A stretch of DNA of 64,000 nt. It comes from Symbiodinium natans. Lineage: Eukaryota > Sar > Dinophyceae > Suessiales > Symbiodiniaceae. Below the pieces are notes generated by a model. That model searched no databases. It saw only the letters and a list, made by a program, of their open reading frames with translations, and was not told where the DNA came from. The translations under genes were made by a program, and so were the position numbers. Shown here in pieces: positions 10,358 through 21,343 of this stretch (within the stretch, counting starts at the first letter, position 1; every line of letters begins with the position of its first letter). Location of the stretch: NCBI GenBank assembly GCA_905221605.1, contig CAJNDS010002024.1, positions 327,501-391,500 on the forward strand, given 5' to 3'.

Positions 10358-10772
10358 ATTTAAGCTTTGCCACGCTCGCGTTCATCAACAGGTTGCCTCC
10401 CACCTACCCTTGTCTTCAAGTAAACAACTAAACAACCCCGAACCGCAAACCAACCCAAAGCCACTCAGCAACTCAAGAAGATGAACCCTAAACCCCAAAT
10501 AGCCCCCCCCCAAAAAAAAGTTTTAAGGCTGATGGTTTAGAGCGCCGCTAATAATCCTAGCGCTGGCCGAGCTGCACGCACAGTCACGCGATGGATTGGA
10601 GGCGCTGCGGTCGCAGCAGTCAGGACCTCCCAGAAGACGCGGAGTCGATACCTCGCGGGCTTTATTTAGCATTTAGGCCATGTGAAGCAGGGTATATATT
10701 TCTTGTACTCTCCAAAAGGACACCCAACATATACACTCACCAATCGTAAAAAGGAACCTTATATACACTCAC

Positions 10773-11503
10773 CTATAACAGTAATATAAGCCCTGCTTCA
10801 TGCATTTCTTTGGCCACCCGTCTGGAAATGCTCCACGGGGCAGCGAAGTTTTGGGGTTTCGGGCTTGCGTTTCGGGGGCGTTTTCTTACCTGCATTGTGA
10901 TTTGAGGTTCTGTGTCTCTGTGCCGTTTCGAAGAAGATCAAGGGTCTGGGTTTGGATCTAAAGCCTAAACCCAAAACCCAAAACCCAAAACCCTGATATG
11001 AGTCACAATGCTGAAAAGAGTTCGATGCCACCAGCCGAATTCTCTGAATGTGGGCTTAATGAGGGACTTAGGACTTGGGAGGTATATATTTGAATTTGGC
11101 TCTCGTGTTGCACGTTAGGGTTTTCGGGTAAGGCCGTGAAAACCCCAACTAACAATGATAGTCTGGAGCCCGCAAAATCATAGCCTTCTCAACATGAAAG
11201 TCATGTCACAGATTCTGTCGTCATGTCGCTGAAGGTTTGTAGTAGAATAAAAGGCGTCTGAGGTTGCAAGACTGTTGCAAGTATTGCTCTTCAGCACTTA
11301 CTGAGGTAGCCCTGCGTATCAGATCTGGACGTGCCGAAACCGCTGCCGGCGGAAATAGCTGATATCTTTTACATTGTCTGTTGGATGAGCAGATGCCCAG
11401 CCACTTTCGCCCTTGGACAATCGGGTTTTCTTACGTTCAAAACCACTTCGCCGAGACACATCGTCGTGCTCTGCTGTGGGTATTCGCTCCTTGCTTCAAA
11501 GCC
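10773..11503 (-). CDS. Tentative six-exon gene with tiny introns
   Basis: Exons (minus): 11503-11435, 11358-11302, 11257-11210, 11066-10992, 10945-10890 and 10830-10773 (TAG). Donors include GTAAGA, GTAAGT and GTAAG. Introns are 76, 44, 143, 46 and 59 bp. Readable pieces are LFPPAAVSARPDLIRRATS, KPTFREFGWWHRTLFSIVTH and ISRRVAKEMHEAGLILLL. Every join keeps phase. No family is recognised, and the start may lie upstream. The three GTAAG-type donors are the best support. Confidence 0.42.
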
Positions 11504-11618
11504 CTGAACCCTAAACCCTAAACCTGTGCCCCCCTCCCACCGCCCAGCCGCCCCCCGCCCCCCACCCCCCAAACCCAAAGAAAAACAACAACAAAAAACA
11601 TGAGTATTTCGGGTTTAA

Positions 11619-12149
11619 TTAGGGTATGCCCGTTTCCTGCGAAAAGCTACCATGATCCAGGCAAGGCTTCAAGGCACCCAGGTCCATGGCGTTGCTGACC
11701 AGAGACAGGGCAGAGTTTCCTCCCAAGACCTTTGGCGCTTGTGGCTTCTTGGGGTTGCAAACCCTAACACCTAAACCCTAAACCCGAAACCCTAAGCCCT
11801 AAGCCCTAAGCCCTAAATCCTAAATCCTAAACCCTAAACCCTAACCCGGCAAGATTTCGGGTCAGGGCTCCGGGTTGCTTTGTAGTATCATGAAAGTCCA
11901 TGAGTCTGTCTCTTCTTCTTCTTCTATTTCTGCACCTCTTTCAACTTTTCTCTCTCCCCCTCTCACCATCCCAATTTAGGAATGGTATGTCCGGGAAATG
12001 GATTGTTCCAACCGGGGGTTCAGGCAACCACGATGTGATCCCCTGGCCAGGACAGCCAAAGCGCTAAATCTTCCCATGGGAACTCGATCCACCACTCACA
12101 CCTTGGCAAAGCCACTGCTGCCGCGGATTGGGACTGCTTGGGGTTCAGG
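11619..12149 (-). CDS. Tentative two-exon 3' gene end
   Basis: Exon 12149-12102 (IRGSSGFAK before a GTGTGAG donor) joins in phase 0 to exon 11747-11619 (KVLGGNSALSLVSNAMDLGA ... and TAA). The intron contains the CCCTAAA array at 11762-11850. A competing uninterrupted ORF of 89 codons covers 12289-12020 on the same strand, starting MAKCRVCSVTVPCWALHS. Either may be real. Confidence 0.33.
11762..11850 (-). repeat. CCCTAAA / CCCTAAG array
   Basis: About eleven units, several with G or T at the last positions. Confidence 0.88.
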
Positions 12150-12359
12150 CTTGAAAGCCCAACTATTGTTTCGAAGGAAGCTCGGCCCAAGTAAGGGCAC
12201 CGGTTGTGTTCACAGCATCTGGGCTGAGACACGATGCTGTGTAGCGCCCAACATGGAACTGTCACAGAACACACACGGCACTTAGCCATGCCTCTGCTTC
12301 AAAGTCTCGACGATTGAAGCCCCGGAAATGGGGGCTGCTTCGGTCAGTCGATCAGGGTT

Positions 12360-12511
12360 GCTTGGAGGTTCATGGTTAACTAGTTATAAGTAGGGTTGCA
12401 AGTAACCCTAAGCAAGGTTACGAGTATCAGTAACCCCTAAATCCTAAACCCACCCTAAACTTCTAAACCCACCCTAAACCCTAAACCCTAAACCCTAACC
12501 ACCTCCAAGTG
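12360..12511. mobile_element. Family A element with heptamers in its right half
   Basis: Left CTTGGAGGTTCATGG and right CACCTCCAAG. The segment between about 12430 and 12500 has been replaced or expanded by CCCTAAA units. Confidence 0.65.
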
Positions 12512-12639
12512 GGGGCTCTGCAACTGCCGCACAAGCACCTCGGCGGCGCGTGATGATCCGGCCGAGCACCGAGACCGATCGCCCATTTGGTGAGTGCCAC
12601 TTTCCCTTGGTGTACTGTAGGGGCCAAAATTGCTAGAAT

Positions 12640-12641
<2 letters not shown>

Positions 12642-12676
<35 letters not shown>

Positions 12677-12688
12677 GGGGGGGGGGGG
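12642..12688 (+). repeat. T34-G13 homopolymer junction
   Basis: 34 T directly followed by 13 G. The same T-run/G-run junction recurs inside family E and H elements. Confidence 0.95.
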
Positions 12689-13024
12689 TTATTGGAGCAT
12701 ATTTATATAGAAACCATAAGGGAATACGACTACTATTTTTCTCCGATCCCTGTATTCGGCTGGAGGAGCTTGACCCTTTAGAAATTCGTGCTGCCCAGCC
12801 TGAGGAAGAAATTTATTTAGGTTGTCTCGTACCTGCGCTCTGGTAGCTAAAAGTAGGGATACAAGTACCATAAACTTTTTTGAACCCAGACTCAGAGCAT
12901 CGGACCGCCAAACCTAAACCCCCTCACTAACCTCCAGTTGCAGACGCGAGACAGCGTTGACCCAGGGCACAGGTTCCTCTAATATAAACAGATCGTGACA
13001 AGCCCCATGTGTCAGCCAAACCAT
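12689..13024 (-). CDS. Possible minus-strand gene fragment
   Basis: An exon starting at an ATG (13024) reads MVWLTHGACHDLFILEEPVP and ends LQLE|GTTAGTG at 12932. Downstream on the same strand 12871-12689 is open for 60 codons (includes NKFLPQAGQHEFLKGQ). The join between the two was not resolved. Unknown product. Confidence 0.35.
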
Positions 13025-13361
13025 CCATTAAAGTGCTGAAATCCTAAACCCTAAACCCGAAACCCTATGCTTTAAAATCACGGACCGGTGCCGCCTAGGC
13101 GTCAGGACATCAGGGTTGGAGGGTTTAAAGGCCTCACTTAAGGTTTTAGGGTTCAGGCTTTGCATATCCTCTCAACCAGCCGTGAGTCGTTCGAACATCG
13201 CTTCAGACGCTTCCCAAAGCTGACCTCCGGAGTTGTCACGGGGTTAAACCCTCAAGATACCCATGGCATTGACATGTATACCCGGCAAGTGCCTTTTTGG
13301 GAGGCTATGGGTGGGTATTTCGGAAACTTCGGGGCATCAGGAAACCCAAACCCCAATAAGT

Positions 13362-13559
13362 TGCTCGCGCATGAGGCTGGTGAATGCACTTGCTCTGTCA
13401 CTAAACGAGCCCAAAATCATGCGCAACTGTCGTTTACTTGCCCAACTTAATAATCGCAAATATAACTTAGAGTGGGGAGTGATCGACCGTGCTTACAAAG
13501 AACCAAACAAGAGGATCACAGAAGGGCTAAGCAGGGTTATTTTCCATGACATGAAATGA
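13362..13559 (+). CDS. Possible terminal exon
   Basis: The plus frame is open to TGA at 13559, with RLLAQLNNRKYNLEWGVIDR and KRITEGLSRVIFHDMK. It is preceded by an AG at about 13361. It has lower GC than its surroundings. No family recognised. Confidence 0.3.
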   Translation, partial: CSRMRLVNALALSLNEPKIMRNCRLLAQLNNRKYNLEWGVIDRAYKEPNKRITEGLSRVIFHDMK

Positions 13560-13562
13560 TCC

Positions 13563-13665
13563 TCCCAATGGGTCCCACACAACACATACTTGGGCACTTC
13601 AAAGGGGATTGCTACACAATAGCTTTCGGGCCCAATTATCTACTATACTAAACCTTCTCCACCGA
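13563..13665. mobile_element. Family C remnant
   Basis: CATACTTGGGCACTTCAAAGG and TAGCTTTCGGGCCCAA match the core of the family C copies at 57760-58080. The termini are decayed. Confidence 0.5.
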
Positions 13666-13879
13666 CTATTTTTAACCTGAATGAAACGGTTCGGCTGCGG
13701 GCTTTTTTGAGCCCTTTGTCCCCCACAACCCAAGGACCAGGGGGCCTCTGGTCAGCCTGGCCTTCTGCCCAAAACCCTCCTAGATGCCCTGGAACTTCAT
13801 TTAGGGTTTCGGTGTTAGGGATTAGTGGTTAGGGTTTGGGGTTACGGGCTTAGGGTTTAGGGCTTGGTGTTGAGCCTCT

Positions 13880-14817
13880 TTAAAAAGGGGGGAAGTCTCC
13901 GGAAAGCAGCCTGTAGATAGTGTCGAGCCAAGAAAGAGAAATGGATGAATAGCTCAAACGGCAAGGGATTCGGGGAGGGTGGGGTGGTACCAATTGCATA
14001 GTGATGCAGAGGGACCTTGAACCTTAAACCCGCAAACCCTCAAACCCTACGCCCTAAACCCTTAGACCCTTAAACCCCTAAACCCTTAAACCTCTAGACC
14101 CTTCAACCCCTAAACCCTAAACCCTAAATACCCTAAAAACCCCAAAAAATCTAAACCCCAAACGCTAAACCCCTACACACTAAAGCAAAAAAAAACTAAA
14201 TCCCAAACCCAAAATCCTACACCCCCAACCCCTAAACCCAAAACCCTAAACCCCTAAACCCCCCCAAAAAACCCAAAACCTTAAACCCCAAACCCTAAAC
14301 CCTAAACCCTAAAGGATGGCCTGAGAGGATGGCGAGGAGGGGCGTTCCCCACGTCTCGCTCCGCTGCTGCCAGTCGAACATCAGGCTTCCTCGGTACAAA
14401 AACGGCCTCTCTTTTTGAAGGGTCTAGGGTTTAGGGTTTGGGGTTTAGGGTTTAGGATTTGGGGTTTAGGGTTTGGGGTGCCCTAAACCCTAAACCCGAA
14501 TTTTGGAAACCCAGGTCGCGTTTAGGGTTTAGGGTTTAGGGTTGAGGGTTGAGGGTTGAGGGGTGGGGCTCTGGTGCTTCTGAGGTGCTCTGCCTCACTG
14601 GGATGTCTTCGCCATTGTAGAGCCAGCCGAACACCTGCCCGCAAGAGCTTTTTCATTTTTTTTTTTTAGGGTTTAGGGTTTAGGGTTTAGGGTTTAGGGT
14701 TTAGGGTTTAAGGCCTTCAGTGCCGGGATATGTTGGGCCGCATACCAGTTTTGACATACTCTGCCACGACGCCTGATCATTGAATTGCTCGTGCATGACG
14801 AGCGGGTTTCTCGACAT
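13880..14817 (-). CDS. Tentative four-exon gene, ATG to stop, with a pure repeat intron
   Basis: Exons (minus): 14817-14746 (ATG, MSRNPLVMHEQFNDQASWQS), 14634-14599 (VFGWLYNGEDIP), 14423-14308 (RPFLYRGSLMFDWQQRSETW) and 14015-13880 (ending DTIYRLLSGDFPPF, TAA). Donors are GTATGC, GTGAGG and GTTTAGGG. All joins are phase-consistent. Intron 14307-14016 consists entirely of degenerate TTTAGGG units on the coding strand, from donor to acceptor. The predicted protein is about 120 residues with no recognised family. The island 14308-14423 is open in other frames too, so the choice is partly subjective. Confidence 0.42.
14016..14312 (-). repeat. Degenerate CCCTAAA array, 0.3 kb
   Basis: CCCTAAA, CCCCTAAA, CCCAAAA and CCCTTAAA units in no regular order. 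Confidence 0.9.
14668..14712 (+). repeat. TTTAGGG array after a T run
   Basis: About six units following about eleven T. Confidence 0.9.
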
Positions 14818-14825
14818 GGCTCAAG

Positions 14826-15229
14826 CTGCACGCTCGGGCTGCGACTTTGGCGATCGACTTTTTTTCACCAGGGACTCGGCTGGTTTGGTGGTCAACAAGG
14901 GACCTTATAGTATTCTAGTTGCTAAATCAAGCTTCCCAGTTTGGGCGTTCATGGGTAAGCTAACTAGGGCAAGCGTGTTATCTCATGGGTTGTGACCCCC
15001 ATGTAGGGGCCAGAGAGCCCTGCTGATAAAATCCCATTTGCCCTCAAGTTAAGCGTTTGCGCCAGACTTGCAGGTGAATATGCGAGGGGGGGAGGGGGTA
15101 TGGTTTAGGGTTTAGGGTTTCGGGTTTAGGGTTGAGAGTTTACTCCAAGGCTGGTGCTGGGCGTCAGATATTTTAAGGTTGTCCGACGCAGGCTTACCTG
15201 ATGACGAGTTTTTGTGGTCAGCTACCTAA
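14826..15229 (+). CDS. Tentative four-exon 3' gene end, divergent from 13880-14817
   Basis: Exons 14826-14882 (LHARAATLAIDFFSPGTRL), 14919-14954 (LLNQASQFGRSW), 15007-15073 (PADKIPFALKLSVCARLA) and 15150-15229 (WCWASDILRLSDAGLPDDEF ... TAA). Donors are GTTTGG, GTAAGC and GTGAAT. Introns are 36, 52 and 76 bp. All phases agree. A competing single ORF in another frame covers 14780-14995, and no clear start was found, so confidence is limited. Confidence 0.33.
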
Positions 15230-15596
15230 GTAGCCAGTGTGCCAGGTACGGTTGACTGATGGCTTGGCTTTTTGTCGCGTCACATGTCACGGAAGGCTAG
15301 GGCTTCACCTGCCGTTTGAGCCACACTTGCTCACAAAGCACACGCGGCGCGCTGGCAGCTGATGTATAAGGAACCTGTCAAAGGAATGCGGCGACCGCGC
15401 CCTATCAACAAGCTGCATCAGCTTGCCCCAAACCACTCCACCTTAAACCCTGAACCCTGAACCCTAAACCCTAAACCCCCAAACCTTAAACCCTAACCCC
15501 TCCACCGCTCTGTCAAAGTTTAGAGGAGGCTTCAGGGGTCCGTAGGCCCAGTCGCAGCATGGAGAGGCTTGCTACTAGACCCTTTTGGGGGGGGGT

Positions 15597-15690
15597 TAGG
15601 GTTTAGGGTTTAGGGTTTAGGGTTTAGGGTTTAGGGTTTCGGGTTTAGGGTTCAGGGTTGAGGGTTGAGGGTTGAGGGTTTAGGGCTACC
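15597..15690 (+). repeat. TTTAGGG array with GTTGAGG tail
   Basis: About seven heptamers, then three GGGTTGA units, a variant also seen at 14540 and 41475. Confidence 0.88.
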
Positions 15691-15807
15691 AGAACCGGCC
15701 AGGGAGCTCCAGCCATGCGACACGATCTGCGAGGGCCGTTGATGCCTGGTTTGCTCGTCAGTAGATATGTGTGTGGCCCAGGGTTTAGGGTTTAGGGTTT
15801 AGGGTTT

Positions 15808-15915
15808 AGTTACTTGAAGGTTCATGGGTAGCTTTCAGTGGGGTCATAAGTGCCCTAACTATAGCTGCCTTACTCATAACCCCACCTATACCTACCCATG
15901 AACCTCCGAGTGGGG
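15808..15915. mobile_element. Family A element
   Basis: ACTTGAAGGTTCATGGGTAG on the left and CTACCCATGAACCTCCGAG on the right. The adjacent heptamers end in TTAG on the left. The frame just right of it reads WGHWVLSSAVECIRC in the plus direction. Confidence 0.8.
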
Positions 15916-16180
15916 CCACTGGGTCCTGTCAAGCGCGGTAGAATGCATCAGATGCTTTCCATCAGATGCTTGAACTCAACTGCCTTGGATTCTTTAAGCC
16001 CTTTACCTTGTTCGTTCCACCTTCAAGGCCCCCGTTTACGAATGTAACCATGACCAGCTGCAACAAAAAACCCTAAACCCTAAAGCCTAAACCCTGGACC
16101 AGACACAAAACACGCCAAAAACGGGTTGAGTAAAGGCTCCTGGGATCGCGCGAAGACCTCTGAGCACTCTGCACAAACCT

Positions 16181-16300
16181 GCTGTTTGCTTAAGAAGCCC
16201 ACAAAAACATGAAAGATAACAGTCCCTATACGACCCATAAGGAAGAATCGTGTTTCTGGAGGGTTTCTGTTGGAGGGTCTCTCAAGCCAATAGTAGGAAC
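16181..16300. mobile_element. Family H element
   Basis: Left TTTGCTTAAGAAGCCCAC; right GGTCTCTCAAGCCAATAG is a diverged inverted partner. Confidence 0.55.
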
Positions 16301-16604
16301 ATGAGTAAAGCCGTCATGAGGAGCAGGGGGGCGGGGGCGGGGGGGGGGGGGGGGGGGGACAATGGCAGATGCAGCAAGCAGGGCGACGTTAAGCCCAAAC
16401 TCCAAGCAGGGGGGGCGGGGGCTTCCTGGAAACCCTAAACCCTAAAGCCTAAACCCTGAACCCCGAACCCTAAAACCTAAAGCCCTTTTTGACCCCGGAG
16501 TTTGCTCACAGGATTTAGGAGTTCGGGTTGAAACCCGAAGCTTGAACCCAGAATCCAAAAACCCAAACTTTCAGCTCTCAACCCTCAGCTCTGAACCCAG
16601 AACT

Positions 16605-16716
16605 TTACTTGGAGGTTCATGGGTAGCTATCAGTAGGGTTATAAGTACCCTAAGTAAGGTTATAAGTGTAGCTGCCCTACTTATCACCCTCTCTATAGCT
16701 ACCCATGACCCTAGTA
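16605..16716. mobile_element. Family A element, near-consensus copy
   Basis: Ends CTTGGAGGTTCATGGGTAGC and GCTACCCATGACCCTAGTAG. The interior AGTAGGGTTATAAGTACCC is the reference for the family. The plus frame upstream (NPNFQLSTLSSEPRTLLG) runs into the element, as expected for an exon. Confidence 0.85.
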
Positions 16717-16867
16717 GCCCGAAACGCTAACCCCTAAATAAACACTAAACCCTGAACCCTCTAAACCCTAAACCCTCGAAACCCTACCCTAAACCCTGCC
16801 GTCCTCAGCAGGCACGGCGGGCCGTGGCGAGGCGGCTCCCTGCTCGGCAAGGCTTCTTTTTCCCCCT

Positions 16868-17055
16868 GGTTCTTAGTAGGGACTGCGGGAATTCGGGCCT
16901 TATATGTATGTATATATATATATATAATACCCTTTAAGGGATTATTTAGGGTGCCTCATCCCCTCATTCCCTACTAAGAATGAAGGAATTACCCTTTAAG
17001 GGATTATATACTTATATATACCCTTTAAGGGATTCGATAGGGTACCTCATCCCCT
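16868..17055. mobile_element. Family G element, nested or duplicated copy
   Basis: GGTTCTTAGTAGGGACTG and CCTGCCGAGAACC form the outer ends. An inner CTCATTCCCTACTAAGAATG and two copies of CCCTTTAAGGGATTAT suggest one copy inserted in another. A (TA)n tract lies inside. Confidence 0.65.
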
Positions 17056-17253
17056 CCCTGCCGAGAACCAGCCAGTTTTCGACTCCCAGTCTCATGCGCT
17101 CCCCTTAGAACCATTTACTATGGTTCGGGTTTAAGTATTTCTCTCAGGGTTTAGGGTGTAGGGTTTAGGGTCAGAGGCAATACACCTCAATGTAAGACTT
17201 CGAAAATGCTGTCGTTTCTGAAACCGAGGCATCGCCTGTTCCGGCGCCTAGGC

Positions 17254-17273
17254 CCCCCCCCCCCCCCCCCCCC
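17254..17273. repeat. C homopolymer
   Basis: About 20 C. Confidence 0.9.
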
Positions 17274-17489
17274 CAAACCAACAAAAAACAAACACTCAAC
17301 CTGCCATGGCAGTGTAGCTCGTAATTGACAGCTGAGATCAGGGTCTAGGGCTATGGTTCTAGTGGGCTTCAGGGTACGGGGCTTTGTTGCAGGCTCAGGG
17401 TTTGCGTGCCGCTGCTTTGAGCGTCGCGCCCTAACTAGCCCCCCCTTGTTTGCAGCAGGCTTGCATGTCACCCTAAACTTCTAACATCT

Positions 17490-17620
17490 GCAGGTATATA
17501 TATATATATATATACATATACACATATGTGTGTATATTCTTGTATATTATGCCTAGCATACAGTACATGATATCTACTATATATATGTATATGTATGTAT
17601 GTATGTATATATAGTACTTC
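17490..17620. repeat. (TA)n and TATG microsatellites
   Basis: TATATATATA, CACATATGTG and GTATGTATGTATG motifs. The ORFs here are low complexity. Confidence 0.85.
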
Positions 17621-17817
17621 TAAACCCTCAAAATCGAAACCAGGGCCATGCCATTTTGGAAAAACGATCTCAAGCCTTCGAGCCTGCGACCGAGGCATCC
17701 CACTGAGTCTGGGAGCTTGGAATATTGGTGCTCTGATTACAGATTGCCCCTACTCCAAGGGATTAGGGTTTAGGGTCTAGGGTGTAGGGTTTAGGGCTTA
17801 GGGCTTAAGGCGTAGGG

Positions 17818-17905
17818 CTACTTGAAGGTTCATGAGTAGTTACAAGTAGGGGTTCTAAGGACCCTAAGTGATGCTAAGGTTATAATATGTATAGTTACTA
17901 TTACA
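17818..17905. mobile_element. Family A element, left part only
   Basis: CTACTTGAAGGTTCATGAGTAG and interior TAAGTAGG-like blocks. No right terminus is visible. Confidence 0.55.
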
Positions 17906-18441
17906 CTGGTTGCGGTGTAGACAACGCGCCCCGCATTTGCAAACCTCTGCTGTTGGGCAGGCTTGCCGCCTGCAGGAAGTCGTGCAGGGGCACCATGGGC
18001 ACGATCTGCAAGCAGGGTCGGGTCTGGGGTTCAGGGTTAAGGGTTTAGGGTCATGCCGGGCCCAAGGACACATGATCTAAGGAATGCACGACTGCGTGCC
18101 ATGTTGTTCTGCACATGGGTCCTGATATCATAGCGGAACCGGCAGTGTTCTAGCGCAACGGTGACATCTCTTGATGCCAAGTACGGTCCAAGTCTTCCCG
18201 AAGAAGGCAACGAACCGAATTAAGCAAGCATCGTCTGTAGGTTTCCGATCCCACACGTAGGTCGCAACCCTAAACCCTAAATCCCGTAAACCTATAAACC
18301 CTCTAAACCCCATCAAACCCCTTTAACTTGAAAACCAAAAAACTATCAAAACCCTGCAACAATCCTACAAAAACCCTCCGCATCCTGGAATCCTAGGCAC
18401 AGATACTGGGAGCCTCAGGGTCTGTAAAGAACTCTAAGCCC

Positions 18442-18622
18442 AAAGGCTCCATGTACCCATGCAGTACAGACGTGGGCCCTTTGAAAGGTATTCTCCTCCA
18501 TAGAGGATATGCTCTCACCCTAACCCTAAACCCTAAACCCTAAACCCTGAACCCTGAACCCTGAACCCTGAACCCGAAACCCTAAACCCTGGACTACATG
18601 GGCACTTCGACTCTTAGGGTAC
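18442..18622. mobile_element. Family C element with heptamer array inside
   Basis: Left GGCTCCATGTACCCATG, right CATGGGCACTTCGACTCTTAGG. About 75 bp of CCCTAAA/CCCTGAA units lie between. Confidence 0.55.
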
Positions 18623-18781
18623 AAACCCTTTTGCACTTCGCTCAACGCGCCTTCTCGAAAGAGCTATTTCGACGCGCGCCTAGCCGGTGCCTGGTCGAGG
18701 GCTAAACCCTAGACCCTAGACCCTAAACCCTAGGCTTTGGGGGAGTCTTGCAGGCTTTTGGGGGTTGTTTGAGTCAGGCAG

Positions 18782-19107
18782 GACTTTTGGTGCTCTTTGT
18801 TAAGAGTTGTTCGGGGTCTGGCCCCTCCTTTCCTTGGAGGTTCCTGGTAACAAGAATTAGTTTTATAAGTAGGCTAACTATAGTTCCACTGTTGGCCCTC
18901 ATATAGCTACCCATGAACCTTCAAGTAGGAGGGCTTCCAGTGCTTCTTGGCCTTCTAGGACTCACGGCGCCAGAGAAGGGGCCTGCCGGGTTTAGGCTCG
19001 GGTTGTGTTTTTGCCACCCGCATAGCCCGCAGAGCAGGTTTAGGGTGTGTCAGCGTTTCGGGATCAGAAGTGCAGAGTTTGAATTTCCCTTTTTAACTCA
19101 TATATAA
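18782..19107 (+). CDS. Three-exon 3' gene end; a family A element is exactly the first intron
   Basis: Exon 18782-18839 reads DFWCSLLRVVRGLAPPFLG after a GCAG acceptor and ends GGAG|GTTCCTGG. The intron 18840-18928 (89 bp) is a family A element ending TTCAAGTAG. Exon 18929-18989 reads LPVLLGLLGLTAPEKGPA and ends GG|GTTTAGG. Exon 19068-19107 reads SAEFEFPFLTHI and stops at TAA. Phases agree (1+2, 2+1). The product looks hydrophobic, possibly membrane-embedded. No family recognised; more exons are expected upstream. Confidence 0.5.
18831..18928. mobile_element. Family A element acting as an intron
   Basis: Ends CCTTGGAGGTTCCTGGTA and TAGCTACCCATGAACCTTCA. Confidence 0.8.
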
Positions 19108-20340
19108 CCCCTATATATACTTTATATAGTCCCTATGTACGTAAACCACCCCTAAATAACCCCTCGGGTCCGAGCTACGGGAACAGCGAAGTGGGGCCTA
19201 AACTCTATAAACCCTAAACCCTGAACCCTAAGCCCTAAACCTCTAAACCCTAAACTGTCGCAAAGTCGCACATCAGTCTGTGGCACAGCTGGAGTGAGCT
19301 CCTCGTCTGAAGTCGTCAAAGAGCCTGGCAGTCGGGCTCGGAGTCCCAAACTTGACACAAGGGTTTAGGGTTTAGGGTTTAGGGCTTAGGGTTGGGGTTC
19401 TACAGTACCAAAGATTGCCGAACTGGGGAACCTGGGTAAGGCCAGTCGGGTGTTCTCAATCCCGCATCTTGCAAGACTGGTTGCCAGTGTGAAACCCTGA
19501 ACCCTAAACCCTAAGCCCTATGAACTCCAAACCCTACACTTGTGCTTGGATCGCCGCAGTGGGGCCGATTGGCTTGAAAACTTCATGGTACGAACAGCTA
19601 CGCAGGTCCCTTCTGCTTGCTGGCTATTTCGTCAGGCGACCTTCGTCCTGAAAGTCCTAAAAAACCGGGTCTGGAACTCGGACTTTGGGGGAAACCAACG
19701 CCATGCGTGCAACACCCTGAAATTCCCCCCCCCCCCCCCCCCGCCTCCCCCTAAACGCCAAAGCCTGCTGAAGGCTCATGTGTAGTGGCACAACGTAGGG
19801 CTTTCCATTGATCAATCATCGGAAGAAGTTCGCTTTTTTGTACCCCAACTAAATACCAATCATTCTCTTGCTTGAAAATCCCTAAACCCTTTTAACCCCT
19901 AAACCCTAAACCCCCCCCCCCAGAAGCTCGGGGCCAAGCTCTCCTTTTGCACAGGCGGTGCGAGGAAGGGGCCTTAGCCAACAAGAACCCCGAATATTAT
20001 GACCCTATAAAGTAGAGACCATACTTAAAGAGACCACCAACCCACTTAACCGTATGCTAGAAGACATTCACAAACACCAAGACATCTAAGAGAACAAAAG
20101 GACTTCAGAGAGAGTCTGAGTTCTGGCTTCGGGTTGGGGGGCCGATGCGAGCTCATCTTTATTGGCACCTGCCTAGCTGACCCTAAACTCCACACTCATC
20201 CTAAACCGCAACCGCAGAATAGGTGGTTTAGGGTTTAGGGTTTAGGGTTGAAGTTTCGGGGGGTCCGTGACTCAATTGGTGGCAGCCGGCCCGACGGAAG
20301 CACTGGGACGGGGTGGGCGCTGCTTCGCCGGCGATTGCAG
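19108..20340. other. Mixed repeats, no supported gene
   Basis: Short CCCTAAA and TTTAGGG patches (about 19200, 19360, 19870), a C17 run at about 19726-19742, and unique DNA with only short open frames. The ORF at 19540-19785 runs into the C tract and is not convincing. Confidence 0.5.
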
Positions 20341-20445
20341 CGCTCCTGCACTTTCCACTGTTTAGGGTTTAGGGTTTAGGGTTTAGGGTTTAGGGACGTT
20401 CTCAAAAATGATGACAAAAACCGTTCTCGCGAGCACATGCTTGCA

Positions 20446-20487
20446 GAAGAAGAAGAAGAAGAAGAAGAAGAAGAAGAAGAAGAAGAA
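20446..20487 (+). repeat. (GAA)n trinucleotide repeat
   Basis: About fourteen GAA units. ORFs translated through it give poly-Glu or poly-Phe and are not taken as genes. Confidence 0.95.
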
Positions 20488-21343
20488 AGATTTGACGATG
20501 GCACTCAACCACATGCTGCTGCATGGGCTGGAGGCACCAGCTTGTGCAATGCGATGCTTGCGGATGTGATGTGGGTTTATAGCAGGTCTCCTATCCCTAT
20601 CCCTGCCAAGTGTCCAAGTGATCATAGACGCTGGCCAAGTCATCATCGTTCTCCTTGTCGCCTTGGCTTGTGTACCCAGAGACCCCAACGTAAGTAGGAT
20701 TCCTACGGAATGTCACCATTATTACACTATACTAGGATCCCTACTAGTAGAGGAAAACTCCCTGACTAAGGGATATTGGAGTCCTGGGTAGAGGCAGTTG
20801 CGGGAAGCAAGCCAGACTGGCACAACCTGCCCAAACACTTCCACAGTGGCCCCTAAACACTGTGACTGAACACGGCAAGCCTTTACCCTAAACCCAGCCT
20901 AAGCCCTAAGCCCTAAAGCCTAAACCCTAAACCCCAATCGGCAAGCGTTCGACTTCACGATGCTTCTCAAGCGGCAGTCGAGGTCATGATCCTGTGATCG
21001 GCACAGGGAGTTCTCGCATGCTGCAGAGGAAAAACCTAGTGGGAACACATGTCAGGGAGGGGGTGCCCGGCTACCAGTAGAGTCATAGAACCCTATAACA
21101 TCCTAAAACCCCTTTATTTAGCATATAGTAAGGCGGTTCAGGTAACGTATAGTACCTTAGACCCTTGCACCTTAGACCTCTTTACTTAGTATAGTACGGG
21201 GTGTTCCCTCCTAAGGTAACATCGAGACGCACACCGACTGCCACGGCCGGGCGGTTTAGGGTTCAGGGTTTAGCGTTCAGGCTTTAGATCCTGGTAGCGA
21301 TTGCTAAAGGTTTCTTGATGTCTTTGCCCGGACGTGGCATGTT

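Noticed and set aside
20437-20697. Acidic ORF starting with poly-Glu, and its poly-Phe antisense
   Set aside because: Both derive from the (GAA)n repeat. The remainder has no recognisable features.
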